Part shown: positions 19,793 to 27,982 of the stretch, piece after piece | Layout of the letters: every line of letters begins with the position of its first letter | Position numbering within the stretch: position 1 is the first letter of the stretch | Assembly (NCBI RefSeq): GCF_013282625.1 | Contig: NZ_CP054020.1 | Location: forward strand, 2,046,001 to 2,110,000 | Reading direction: 5' to 3' | Length of the DNA stretch: 64,000 nucleotides | DNA from: Thiomicrorhabdus xiamenensis | GTDB lineage: Bacteria > Pseudomonadota > Gammaproteobacteria > Thiomicrospirales > Thiomicrospiraceae | Translations under genes and position numbers: made by a program | Notes under the pieces: model-generated | What the model was told of the DNA's origin: nothing | The model's input: the letters and a program-made list of their open reading frames with translations, nothing else | The model's database searches: none

Positions 19793-21205
19793 TTATAGAA
19801 TAGGCGCAAAGATCCGCGTAAAGTTTTCAAACAGTCTGCGCCCTCTTGTATCCGGAACTTGATAATGCTGACTCTCGGCGACTACTTCCTCAACCCATTG
19901 CCCGGCCTGCTTGATCAACAGCGGATCATACACCCAGCTGGTCAGCTCATGATTAATGAAAAGCGATCGGTAATCGAGATTGGCCGTACCGAACAGCATC
20001 GCCTCGCGGTCGATAAAGACCAGTTTGGCATGCAACATTTTACCGGTATAGAAATGGATTTCGCCCCCCGCTTCATGCAACTCCCGCAGATAGGAACTGC
20101 GCCCCAGATCAAAAATCAGGTGATCCGATTTTTCCGGCGAAACCAGTATGACCTTGACCCCACGCTTCATTGCAATCATCAAAGCCGTCATGATTGATCC
20201 CTCGGGAATAAAATACGGCGAGACGATAACAATTTCCTGCCGAGCGGCGTAAACCGCCTGCATCAGCGATTCAAAAAGCGGTTCTTTATGAATATCCGGA
20301 CCGGAAGGAATGGTTTGAACCAGTTTTTCCGTCGTCGAGATCTCTCGGATTTCAATTTGCGGCAGGCTTTCCTGTGTCGAATAGCGCCAATCCTCATTAA
20401 ACACTATATGGTAATGTGACAAAACCGGCCCTTGCATTTGAAACAACAGATCCTTCCAGCGACCGTTTTTCGGCTTGTCACTCTCCGAACCGAGATAGTC
20501 GTTCGACAAGTTCATTCCGCCGGTAAACCCGAGGGCATCATCAAAAAGATAGATCTTGCGGTGATTGCGCAGATTAACCTGACTATTGAAAAAGTTTTTG
20601 AAGACTGGCTGGAAGAACGCGACCTGACCGCCGGCAGCAAGTAATGGACGCAGTGCTTTCGGACGACGGTAAAGCGCAAAAGAGCCGACGGCATCCAGCA
20701 ACAGCCGAACTTCGACTCCCTGACGGGCTTTTTCGGTCAAGGCGTGCAGAATACGCTCACCGGTGACGTCCAATTCAAAAATATAGGTTTCAATATGAAT
20801 TCGCGATTGTGCCTTTTGCAGTGCCTGCATAAACGCTTCAAAAGCCTGACTGGAATCATCCAACAGCTCGACTTGATTGCCGCCCGTGGTACAGGCGATC
20901 TGATCGGCAACCAGTAACTGATCGACCTGCCGCGCCAGAGGGTTTTCTGCGGGAATCACCAGACTGTCACGCGGCTTAATCGGAATCACGATATTCGGTT
21001 TATTGCGCTTATAGAGCAGTTTCCGCGAACCGAAAATCAGGTATAAAAGAATGCCTAGATAAGGCAACAGCAACAGCGTCAGCAACCAGACCGTGAGATT
21101 CTGCGGCGAACGTTTCTGGTACAGCATATGCACCACCGCCGACAACACCAGAAAGATATAGGCGAAATAGAAAATGGCTAAAAGCGGATTAAAACCGATA
21201 TCCAT
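19793..21205 (-). CDS. cls: cardiolipin synthase
   Basis: Condenses phosphatidylglycerol into cardiolipin at the inner membrane. From the ATG at 21205 it has 470 residues, close to ClsA of E. coli (486). Two membrane helices lie at about 7-27 and 36-58. The two phospholipase D HKD motifs are intact: HRKIYLFDDALGFTGGMNLS and HAKLVFIDREAMLFGTANLD. The frame is open 17 codons further upstream, but without a better start. It probably shares a transcript with the nuclease-fold gene. Confidence 0.95.
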   Translation of the reverse strand: MDIGFNPLLAIFYFAYIFLVLSAVVHMLYQKRSPQNLTVWLLTLLLLPYLGILLYLIFGSRKLLYKRNKPNIVIPIKPRDSLVIPAENPLARQVDQLLVADQIACTTGGNQVELLDDSSQAFEAFMQALQKAQSRIHIETYIFELDVTGERILHALTEKARQGVEVRLLLDAVGSFALYRRPKALRPLLAAGGQVAFFQPVFKNFFNSQVNLRNHRKIYLFDDALGFTGGMNLSNDYLGSESDKPKNGRWKDLLFQMQGPVLSHYHIVFNEDWRYSTQESLPQIEIREISTTEKLVQTIPSGPDIHKEPLFESLMQAVYAARQEIVIVSPYFIPEGSIMTALMIAMKRGVKVILVSPEKSDHLIFDLGRSSYLRELHEAGGEIHFYTGKMLHAKLVFIDREAMLFGTANLDYRSLFINHELTSWVYDPLLIKQAGQWVEEVVAESQHYQVPDTRGRRLFENFTRIFAPIL

Positions 21206-21311
21206 AATTGGGCACCCCAGAGACTTAAGGTCTCGATAGCATAGTCGCTTAATCACAAGATTGAAAGCTGGGACGAGCTGTCTGCACGGTCAGGATAAGC
21301 CAGCAAAAACG

Positions 21312-21347
21312 AAAAAGCCCCGGCCTGAATAATTCAGACCGGGGCTT
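21312..21347 (-). terminator. terminator of tRNA-Asn copy 2
   Basis: AGCCCCGG...CCGGGGCT stem of about 15 bases with a one-base apex and a T-run in leftward reading. It is a paralogue of the copy 1 terminator. Confidence 0.93.
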
Positions 21348-21354
21348 CGGAATA

Positions 21355-21430
21355 TGGCTCCCCAAGCTGGACTCGAACCAGCGACATACGGATTAACAGT
21401 CCGGTGTTCTACCAACTGAACTATTGGGGA
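21355..21430 (-). tRNA. tRNA-Asn (anticodon GTT), copy 2
   Basis: Identical over 76 bases to copy 1, with encoded CCA. It and its terminator are a 120-base near-repeat of 14812-14929, in the same orientation 6.5 kb away. Confidence 0.97.
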
Positions 21431-21469
21431 ATTGCATTGCTAACAAGTCATTTCTGACTGTTGGAGCGT

Positions 21470-21497
21470 ATTATATTGACTCGCTTTGTCAATGCAA
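21470..21497 (-). promoter_or_regulatory. promoter of tRNA-Asn copy 2
   Basis: Read leftward: -35 TTGCAT, a 16-base spacer, and -10 TATAAT followed by ACGC, the same architecture as copy 1 although the spacer differs. Confidence 0.75.
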
Positions 21498-21629
21498 GTA
21501 TTTTTCATAAAAAATTTTCCGCCTCGACAGGCATCTGTTCATTTCATTACACCTTCCCTGACAGTGTGATTTTGCGCGCCGCTCTCCATTCCCAAATATG
21601 TCAAACACACAAATCAGCAAAAACGAATA

Positions 21630-21659
21630 TTGACAGCACAACAGAGAAAAATTTATATT
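21630..21659 (+). promoter_or_regulatory. sigma-70 promoter of the TonB receptor operon
   Basis: A perfect -35 TTGACA (21630-21635), an 18-base spacer and -10 TATATT (21654-21659). Initiation is expected near 21666, immediately before the inverted repeat at 21667. Confidence 0.75.
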
Positions 21660-21666
21660 ATGCAAC

Positions 21667-21690
21667 CGTTATATACAAAATGAAATAACG
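21667..21690. promoter_or_regulatory. ModE-like operator 1
   Basis: CGTTAT, 12 bases, then ATAACG: a 24-base inverted repeat with A/T-rich centre (left half CGTTATATA). It resembles the ModE consensus as I know it (CGTTATAT half-sites inverted). It covers the predicted transcription start, a classic repressor position. Confidence 0.6.
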
Positions 21691-21713
21691 TATATCTCTA
21701 GCATTTAAATAAT

Positions 21714-21746
21714 AAAAAGCTCGACAACAGCATGCGGGCTTTTTTT
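21714..21746 (+). terminator. leader terminator of the TonB receptor operon
   Basis: AAAAGCTCG pairs with CGGGCTTTT (one wobble, 11-base loop) and continues into T residues. It lies between the promoter and the first gene, so it would act as an attenuator unless bypassed. Confidence 0.6.
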
Positions 21747-21754
21747 ACAGCTAC

Positions 21755-21778
21755 CGTTATGTACAAAGATAAATACTG
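21755..21778. promoter_or_regulatory. ModE-like operator 2 (imperfect)
   Basis: ACCGTTATGTACAAA repeats ACCGTTATATACAAA of operator 1, with the second half degenerate (ATACTG in place of ATAACG) at the same distance. It lies 88 bases downstream, just before the ribosome site of the receptor gene. Confidence 0.45.
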
Positions 21779-21796
21779 AATCTGGCGAGCACAATC

Positions 21797-23824
21797 ATGA
21801 CTAGACCCCCATTTACCAAAAGCGCCTTACAGCATGCGCTTCTTATCGCGAGCGCTTTTTCCTTGGCCGGCACCGCTCACGCACAGGACAACGTTTTTAA
21901 ACTGGGTGAAATCACCGTTCTGGAAAATGATGAACCCAAAACTTATTCTGCCGTAGACAGTGGAATCGCTCAGGAAAAAGGCGATAGCAATGTCGGGGAA
22001 GCGATTCAGGAGATTCCTGGTGTCACTCTGCAGATTGGCGGTCGTCGCGCCGAAACGCGCGCTAACATCCGCGGTTTTGATTCACGGCAGATCACACTGA
22101 ATCTGGACGGCATCCCGATCTATGTTCCTTACGACGGCAATATCGACCTGAGTCGCTTTCTGCTTGGCGATCTGAGTCAGATCGAAGTCACCAAAAGCCT
22201 GGGCTCGATGCTGGAAGGTCCGAACAATATGGGCGGTTCGATTAATCTGGTGACCCGTCGCCCGCACACGGATTTCGAAGGCGACATCAATGCCTCGATC
22301 GAAGGTGGACGCGAAGGCGTCTTTAAACAGACACAAAATGCCCGGATCGGCGGCATCATTAACGAAAACTTTTATTTTCAGGGCGGCGTCAGTGCCGTGC
22401 AGGCAGACAATTTCCCGCTTTCCGCCGACTTCCAACCCAAGGATAACGCAGGCAGCATCTATCAACCGGAAGGCGAACGCTTAAGATCCGGAAACGAAAA
22501 CCTCAGCGCCAATTTAAAGCTAGGGTATACGCCGAACAGCCATGACGAATACACCCTGAGTTACTACCAGACCGAAGGCTCCAAGGAATCCAGTCCTTAT
22601 GCCGGCACTCAGGATACCGTTCGCTACTGGGACTGGCCGCAATGGGACAAACAGAGCCTGTATTATGTCGGCTACACCGAGTTTGGCGCCAGCGACAAAC
22701 CCGGCTATCTGAAAACCCGTCTTTTCTACGACAAGTTCGACAACGCCTTGAACTCTTATGATGACGATCAGTACAACAGCGTCACCAAAAAATACGCTTT
22801 CCGCTCGCAGTATAACGATTACAGTATCGGCGGTTCGCTGGAAGCGGCTGTGCCGGTCGACAAGCACCTGCTCAAAACCGCGCTTTTTCTGAAAAAGGAT
22901 GAACATAAAGAGCGCGACCTGGATTCGGATATACAAGACTTGGATAACAGCTGGCGCACCTTTCAATCGGAAACTGCCAGCCTTGGCTTTGAAGACCGCA
23001 TCAACATAACCCCTCAAACCCAGTTCACGCTGGGATACCGACTTGACCACTACAAGCTGACGAAGGCCGACGACAACGACGATGCCACGCAACCACAAGG
23101 TGCGCAACAGCAGAGCAACTGGCAAATGAAACTCGACCACGATCTGGGCACCCAGCGCATTCTCGCCGGAATCTCGCTCAAGTCGCGTTTTCCGAATATG
23201 AAAGATCAGGTTTCCTATCGTCTCGGGCAGGCCATCCCGAACCTGCAACTGAAAGCCGAAAAGGCGCTGCATTACGAACTGGCACTGCTGGGAGAGCTGA
23301 ATACTTTGCGCTACCGTGCCAATGCGTTCTATGCGTCGATTCAGGATGCCATCGAAACTGTGACCGTGGCCAGCGACCAGTGCGGCAGCACTACCTGTGA
23401 TCAGAACCAGAATGTCGGTACCGCGTCCTCCAAAGGATTTGAATTGCAGGCAAGCCTGCCGCTCAGCACAACGCTTGATCTTAGCCTCAGCTATAGCCGG
23501 CTAATCCGCGATTATGCGGATGATGCCATTGTAGCGACCTATGCCCCGGAACACAGCGCCAACCTGAGTCTGGATTGGTTTGCCAATTCCGACTGGCACC
23601 TAGGCTTGGACGGTCACTATCAGTCCGATAGCGAAACCCGCTTTGACGGCAGTCGACCGACTGACGGATTTAGCCTGTGGGATATCCGCGCCCACTACCG
23701 CATCAATAAAGCGTGGCATGCCGACTTCGCGCTCAAAAACCTGCTCGACGCCGATTATGAAATTGCCGAAGGCGATCCTATGCCGGGCCGCACATTTTGG
23801 GCGAATATCCAATATCAGTTTTAA
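21797..23824 (+). CDS. TonB-dependent outer-membrane receptor (molybdate/tungstate system proposed)
   Basis: A 675-residue TonB-dependent transporter. The signal peptide ends at AHA (about residue 29). A TonB-box-like VFKLGEITVLE follows, then the plug with DSGIAQEKGDSNVGEAIQEIPG and IRGFDSRQITLNLDGIPIY. The barrel ends in the typical terminal phenylalanine (WANIQYQF). It begins the operon of a binding protein, flavoenzyme, permease and ATPase. The promoter has ModE-like repeats and I saw no Fur box, so iron is less likely to be the cargo than an oxyanion or metallophore complex. The cargo is inference; a cobalamin or siderophore receptor remains possible. Confidence 0.88.
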   Translation: MTRPPFTKSALQHALLIASAFSLAGTAHAQDNVFKLGEITVLENDEPKTYSAVDSGIAQEKGDSNVGEAIQEIPGVTLQIGGRRAETRANIRGFDSRQITLNLDGIPIYVPYDGNIDLSRFLLGDLSQIEVTKSLGSMLEGPNNMGGSINLVTRRPHTDFEGDINASIEGGREGVFKQTQNARIGGIINENFYFQGGVSAVQADNFPLSADFQPKDNAGSIYQPEGERLRSGNENLSANLKLGYTPNSHDEYTLSYYQTEGSKESSPYAGTQDTVRYWDWPQWDKQSLYYVGYTEFGASDKPGYLKTRLFYDKFDNALNSYDDDQYNSVTKKYAFRSQYNDYSIGGSLEAAVPVDKHLLKTALFLKKDEHKERDLDSDIQDLDNSWRTFQSETASLGFEDRINITPQTQFTLGYRLDHYKLTKADDNDDATQPQGAQQQSNWQMKLDHDLGTQRILAGISLKSRFPNMKDQVSYRLGQAIPNLQLKAEKALHYELALLGELNTLRYRANAFYASIQDAIETVTVASDQCGSTTCDQNQNVGTASSKGFELQASLPLSTTLDLSLSYSRLIRDYADDAIVATYAPEHSANLSLDWFANSDWHLGLDGHYQSDSETRFDGSRPTDGFSLWDIRAHYRINKAWHADFALKNLLDADYEIAEGDPMPGRTFWANIQYQF

Positions 23825-23840
23825 TACGGGAGTAGTTTAA

Positions 23841-24983
23841 ATGTCAGTATCCTCTTTTTGCTTTAGGCCAAGCAAACGGTATAACACTTCCCGTTGCCAA
23901 GATCCGCACGCAAGATTTTTACGGCGTTGGAAAAACTGTCCGATAACGCTTTTGCTATGCATGGGACTTTTTCTGGGTACGCCGGCTTTCGGCGCGCAAA
24001 CCGCTCAACAAACACCGGAGAAGTGCGCGATCGAAGCCGAACCTGCGCGCGTTTACGGCGCCAATCCGATTGTGACCTATCTGCTGGTTGCTATGGCGCC
24101 GGAAAAACTGATCGGCTGGAACTTCCCGCCGGCACCTCAGGCAAAACACGTGTTTGCGGATGAGCTCATGCATAAACCGATTATCGGCGGCTGGTTCGGA
24201 CAAGGACGGACACCGAATATGGAAGTATTGCTGGCCAGCAAACCGGATCTGATTGTCATGTCCGGCGCCATGGTGCATGCCAAACGTCAGGCAATGTTGG
24301 GGAAACTCGGCATTCCCGTGTGCAACCTGCGTCTGGATACCCTTGAAGACTACCCTCAAGATCTGAGAAATCTCGGTAAATGGCTCGGCAAAACCGAACG
24401 CGGCGAAATGCTGGCGCAAAAATTCGAACAGCTTCTACAACGTCAAAAACGCTTGAAAGCGCTTTTGCAGCAACGCAACGTGACGCCCAAAACCGTTTAT
24501 TACGCCGAAGCTCCGAATGGCCTGGCGACCGAGTGCCGCGGTTCGATTCATGCTGAAACGTTGCCTTGGGCAGGAGCCTTGAATCCGCATCGTTGCCCGG
24601 CAGATCAGGGCAAATACTCGCGTTACGGCAAAGTCGAAATCAATATCGAGCAACTGCTTAAATACAATCCGGATGCGATCGTCACCCAGGAAAAAATTTT
24701 CTACGACAAGGTTTATCTGATGCCCACCTGGCAAGGTCTGAGCGCGATACAAAACAAGCAGGTTTTTCTGGCGCCGCAAACCCCTTTCCGCTGGCTGGAT
24801 CGCCCGCCCTCTTTTATGCGCATTCTGGCTGCACAGTGGCTAATGCAGAAACTCTATCCGCAGGTGCGCGAAGTTGCCGAACTGGATACGGTCGCCGAGA
24901 CACAGGAAATTTTCCAACTCTTTTTTCAAACCGATTTAAGCCGCGCACAGGCGCAATCGATTTTACAGGGAAAAACACTATGA
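23841..24983 (+). CDS. periplasmic binding protein, class III (MolA/FecB/BtuF-like)
   Basis: 380 residues. The N-terminus is unusually long and basic for a signal peptide (about 50 residues, with CPITLLLCMGLFLGTPAFG as the hydrophobic core). Then come the two-lobe domains of the vitamin B12/siderophore/molybdate class: RVYGANPIVTYLLVAMAPEKLIGWN, KPDLIVMSG, and NPDAIVTQEK in the second lobe. Haemophilus MolA of this class binds molybdate and tungstate, which is why I favour that ligand beside the ModE-like sites. GGGAG precedes the ATG. The stop overlaps the ATG of the flavoenzyme by four bases (ATGA). Confidence 0.85.
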   Translation: MSVSSFCFRPSKRYNTSRCQDPHARFLRRWKNCPITLLLCMGLFLGTPAFGAQTAQQTPEKCAIEAEPARVYGANPIVTYLLVAMAPEKLIGWNFPPAPQAKHVFADELMHKPIIGGWFGQGRTPNMEVLLASKPDLIVMSGAMVHAKRQAMLGKLGIPVCNLRLDTLEDYPQDLRNLGKWLGKTERGEMLAQKFEQLLQRQKRLKALLQQRNVTPKTVYYAEAPNGLATECRGSIHAETLPWAGALNPHRCPADQGKYSRYGKVEINIEQLLKYNPDAIVTQEKIFYDKVYLMPTWQGLSAIQNKQVFLAPQTPFRWLDRPPSFMRILAAQWLMQKLYPQVREVAELDTVAETQEIFQLFFQTDLSRAQAQSILQGKTL

Positions 24984-25993
24984 AACCGAATCTGAACGCT
25001 CATCCTCAACTGGGGGTCATGCTGCATATTACCCCGGAACTGAATCAGACTCCGCAAGCGACCTACAGCGCTTTTACCGATCTGGTGCACAAACTGGACG
25101 TCATCGGTTTCGACAACGCCTGGGTGACGGAACATCACTTTAACGACATGAGCCTGACTCCGGCGCCGCTGCATCTGATCGGTCACCTTCTGGGGAAAAC
25201 CGAAAACATTAAAATCGGCTGCGCTGCGCTTTTGCTCGGTTTCCACAACCCGATCGAGATCGCCGAACAACTGGCGGTCTTGCAGTCTCTCTATCCACAA
25301 AGGATTTTGTGCGGTTTTGCCAAAGGTGGTCCTTTCGAATCGCAAAATGCCGCCTTTAAAACCGACAAGGATCTGAGTCGAGAGCGGATGAATGAAGCCT
25401 TGCCTGCGCTGATGCAATTATGGAGTAGCGACACGCCGCAGAACCATCGAGGAAAACATTACCAGTGGGAAAACATCAATCTGCAACCGCGTTGTGATTT
25501 GCATTCACAGCAGTTGTTTGTCGCCACCGGTGACGAACAGAGCGTGCAGATGGCGGCGCAAAATGGACTAGGATTAATGAGTGCTCAATTCTGGGACAGC
25601 GACAAAATCGATCAACAGATCAAACTGTACACACAATTCGCGCAACATACACCGAATATGATGGTGGCCCGCGGCCTGTTTATCGATGACAACTCTTCGG
25701 TCGCCAGACAGATGGCGCTGGAACATATCGAACTTTTCCGCGAAGAGAAGGCCAAGCACTGGGGCAAACACCCCGGGCCCATGGCAAAACTGGATCCCGA
25801 AGCGCTTTTGAGTCGCATGCTGTGCGGTTCGCCCGATCAGGTTCGACAACAACTGCAACGCCTGCTGAGAATGGGCGTTAAGCATCTGGCGCTGAACCCT
25901 CTGACACACAGCCACCAGGTGCGCTTTCAACAGTTACGCTGGTTCAAGGAGGAAATCTGGCAACCTTTAATGGCGCAGAGCAATGCGGCCTGA
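24980..25993 (+). CDS. luciferase-like (LLM class) flavin-dependent oxidoreductase
   Basis: A 337-residue TIM-barrel flavoprotein of the bacterial luciferase family. Marks are GFDNAWVTEHHFNDMS (residues 45-60), KIGCAALLLGFHNPIEIAEQLAVLQSLYPQR and GFAKGGPFE. Family members use reduced FMN and oxygen, or F420. It is a soluble protein, yet sits between the binding protein and the permease with four- and eleven-base overlaps, so it is translated with the transporter. Such an enzyme is not a normal part of an ABC importer. A role in releasing metal from an organic chelator is conjecture. Confidence 0.88.
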   Translation: MKPNLNAHPQLGVMLHITPELNQTPQATYSAFTDLVHKLDVIGFDNAWVTEHHFNDMSLTPAPLHLIGHLLGKTENIKIGCAALLLGFHNPIEIAEQLAVLQSLYPQRILCGFAKGGPFESQNAAFKTDKDLSRERMNEALPALMQLWSSDTPQNHRGKHYQWENINLQPRCDLHSQQLFVATGDEQSVQMAAQNGLGLMSAQFWDSDKIDQQIKLYTQFAQHTPNMMVARGLFIDDNSSVARQMALEHIELFREEKAKHWGKHPGPMAKLDPEALLSRMLCGSPDQVRQQLQRLLRMGVKHLALNPLTHSHQVRFQQLRWFKEEIWQPLMAQSNAA

Positions 25994-27032
25994 TCTGTAT
26001 CAGCCGAAAGCCTGCTGCGGCATTTTTTCCGGGGCACAAGTATTACTGCTCTTGAGCCTGATTCTGCTCGCCGCCGCCCTGCTCTCTTTAAGCCTCGGGC
26101 GATACGACTTTGCGCCTTTAGGGAGTCTGGCAGAGTTATTCAAATATTGGGATCTGATCGACGGCGCAGCCGATCCGATGGTGACCAGTATTCTGCTTGA
26201 TGTCCGCCTGCCGCGCATTGCGGCGGCTATTATGATCGGTTCGGCTCTGGCGATCAGCGGCGCCGCCTTTCAGGCGCTGTTTATGAATCCGCTGGTCTCC
26301 CCCGGAATACTCGGTGTACTCTCCGGCGCGGCTTTCGGTGCCTCATTGGGGATTTTGCTCTCCGAACAGATCTGGGTAATGCAGCTGCTGACTTTTATCT
26401 TCGGTTTACTGGCGGTGTTTATCGCCTTAATGCTGGCCAAAGGCGAACTCAAGCAGAACATGATTATTCTGGTACTCGGCGGCATGATTACCGGTGCGCT
26501 TTTCAGCGCCTTTCTTTCGATTATCAAGTATGTCGCGGACCCCTACAGCAAACTGCCGGCAATTACTTACTGGCTTATGGGATCGCTGGCGAATGTGAAT
26601 GGCGAATTACTCCTCTGGCTGCTGCCGTTTGTTGTGCTCGGCCTGCTGATTCTCAGCCTGCACGGTCATGTCCTGAATGTACTCAGCCTCGGGGACGATG
26701 AAGCACGCAGTCTCGGAGTGAATGTCGAACGCAAACGCCTTCTGGTGATCGTTATTGCAACGTTTTTAAGCGCTCTGACAGTGACGCTTGGCGGCATGAT
26801 CGGCTGGGTCGGCTTAGTCATTCCGCATATCGTCCGCCTACTGCTCGGAGCCGACAACCGCTTGCTTCTGCCGGCCTCTGCGCTTTTAGGCGCCATCTAT
26901 CTCTTAATGGTCGACAACCTGGCCAGAATGGCGCTGAGCATCGAAATCCCGATCGGTATTTTGACGGCGCTAATCGGCCTGCCGGTTTTTGCCTGGGCGC
27001 TGAAAAACGCCAAAAAGGGCTGGCAAAACTAG
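25983..27032 (+). CDS. FecCD/BtuC-family ABC transporter permease
   Basis: A 349-residue permease with about ten membrane helices. Family blocks seen are LPRIAAAIMIGSALAISGAAFQALFMNPLVSPGILGVLSGA and GMIGWVGLVIPHIVRLLLG. The ATG is inside the LLM gene with an 11-base overlap. It should form the homodimeric channel for the class III importer, with the ATPase encoded 16 bases downstream. In Haemophilus the MolB permease is of the same type. Confidence 0.95.
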   Translation: MRPDLYQPKACCGIFSGAQVLLLLSLILLAAALLSLSLGRYDFAPLGSLAELFKYWDLIDGAADPMVTSILLDVRLPRIAAAIMIGSALAISGAAFQALFMNPLVSPGILGVLSGAAFGASLGILLSEQIWVMQLLTFIFGLLAVFIALMLAKGELKQNMIILVLGGMITGALFSAFLSIIKYVADPYSKLPAITYWLMGSLANVNGELLLWLLPFVVLGLLILSLHGHVLNVLSLGDDEARSLGVNVERKRLLVIVIATFLSALTVTLGGMIGWVGLVIPHIVRLLLGADNRLLLPASALLGAIYLLMVDNLARMALSIEIPIGILTALIGLPVFAWALKNAKKGWQN

Positions 27033-27048
27033 TTTTGGAGGAGAAGTA

Positions 27049-27888
27049 ATGAAATTCTTTAACCGGTCACTTAATGTTCATCGCTCGGAATGGCCGCACA
27101 GTTCCGCGCCAGCAGTACAGAATCAAGCAAGCAACTCGCTCAGGCCTCTACTGACAGCGGATGGTTTAGCGGCTCGGCAGGGTTGCAAAAACATATTTTC
27201 GGACATTGCTTTGCACTTAAATTCCGGTGAAGTCGTGGCCCTGTTGGGGCCGAACGGCTGCGGCAAAACTACGCTGTTGCGTACTATGCTAGGGTTTCAC
27301 CCAAAAAGCGCCGGCCGGGTTGAGATCAACGGTCAGGACAGCTCGCAACTGAGCGCCGAACAGATTGCGCAATGGATCAGTTATGTGCCGCAATACCATC
27401 GCACCGCTTTCGGCTATCCTGTCATCGACATGGTACTTATGGCAACTCGCGGAGCGAAGACCTCATGGATCAAATCCTCGGCCGAGCAATACGACACAGC
27501 GATAGAGGCTCTGAAATGGCTTCATATCGAACATCTGGCGCACCGCCCCTATACCGAACTCTCCGGCGGACAACGACAGATGGTGCTGATTGCACGCGCC
27601 TTTGCCCAGAACACACCGCTGATTATGATGGACGAACCGACTAACGGACTCGACTACGGCAATCAGATTAAACTGCTGGAAAAGATCACTCAATTGAAAA
27701 TCGCCGGGCGCACGGTGCTGTTTACCACCCATCACCCGGAACACGCCATCGGAGCGGCCTCTCGTGCCATTACGATGTATAACGGACGGATACTGAAAAA
27801 CGGTCCTCCTGATGAAGTCCTACAAGCACATGACATTCAACGCCTCTATCAACTCTCGTCTAATCAGCTTCCGGCAAACGTCTTTTAA
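27049..27888 (+). CDS. ABC transporter ATP-binding protein (FecE/BtuD/MolC type)
   Basis: A 279-residue nucleotide-binding domain: Walker A GPNGCGKTT (about residue 68), Q-loop YVPQYH, signature LSGGQRQ, Walker B LIMMDEPTNGLD and the H-loop TTHHPEH. The first 35 residues are an extra non-domain leader. GGAGGAG provides a strong ribosome site. It closes the operon and is followed by a strong terminator. Confidence 0.96.
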   Translation: MKFFNRSLNVHRSEWPHSSAPAVQNQASNSLRPLLTADGLAARQGCKNIFSDIALHLNSGEVVALLGPNGCGKTTLLRTMLGFHPKSAGRVEINGQDSSQLSAEQIAQWISYVPQYHRTAFGYPVIDMVLMATRGAKTSWIKSSAEQYDTAIEALKWLHIEHLAHRPYTELSGGQRQMVLIARAFAQNTPLIMMDEPTNGLDYGNQIKLLEKITQLKIAGRTVLFTTHHPEHAIGAASRAITMYNGRILKNGPPDEVLQAHDIQRLYQLSSNQLPANVF

Positions 27889-27908
27889 TCCGACGATTGA
27901 TCGGACAT

Positions 27909-27940
27909 AAAAAAAGCGGCTCACCGAGCCGCTTTTCCTT
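27909..27940. terminator. terminator of the TonB/ABC operon
   Basis: AAAAGCGGCTC and GAGCCGCTTTT pair around a two-base apex, with A- and T-runs, between convergent genes; usable from both sides. Confidence 0.93.
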
Positions 27941-27982
27941 TTGATCACTTAAATACTGTAGATCTTAACTTAATTTTGTCGC

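Noticed and set aside
14812-21430. tRNA-integrated genomic island
   Set aside because: Direct tRNA repeats are present, but there is no integrase or mobility gene, and the genes between look chromosomal.
21500-21796. Fur box or cobalamin riboswitch upstream of the TonB receptor
   Set aside because: I found no GATAAT-type 19-base Fur palindrome and no B12-box core. The inverted repeats are of a different type.
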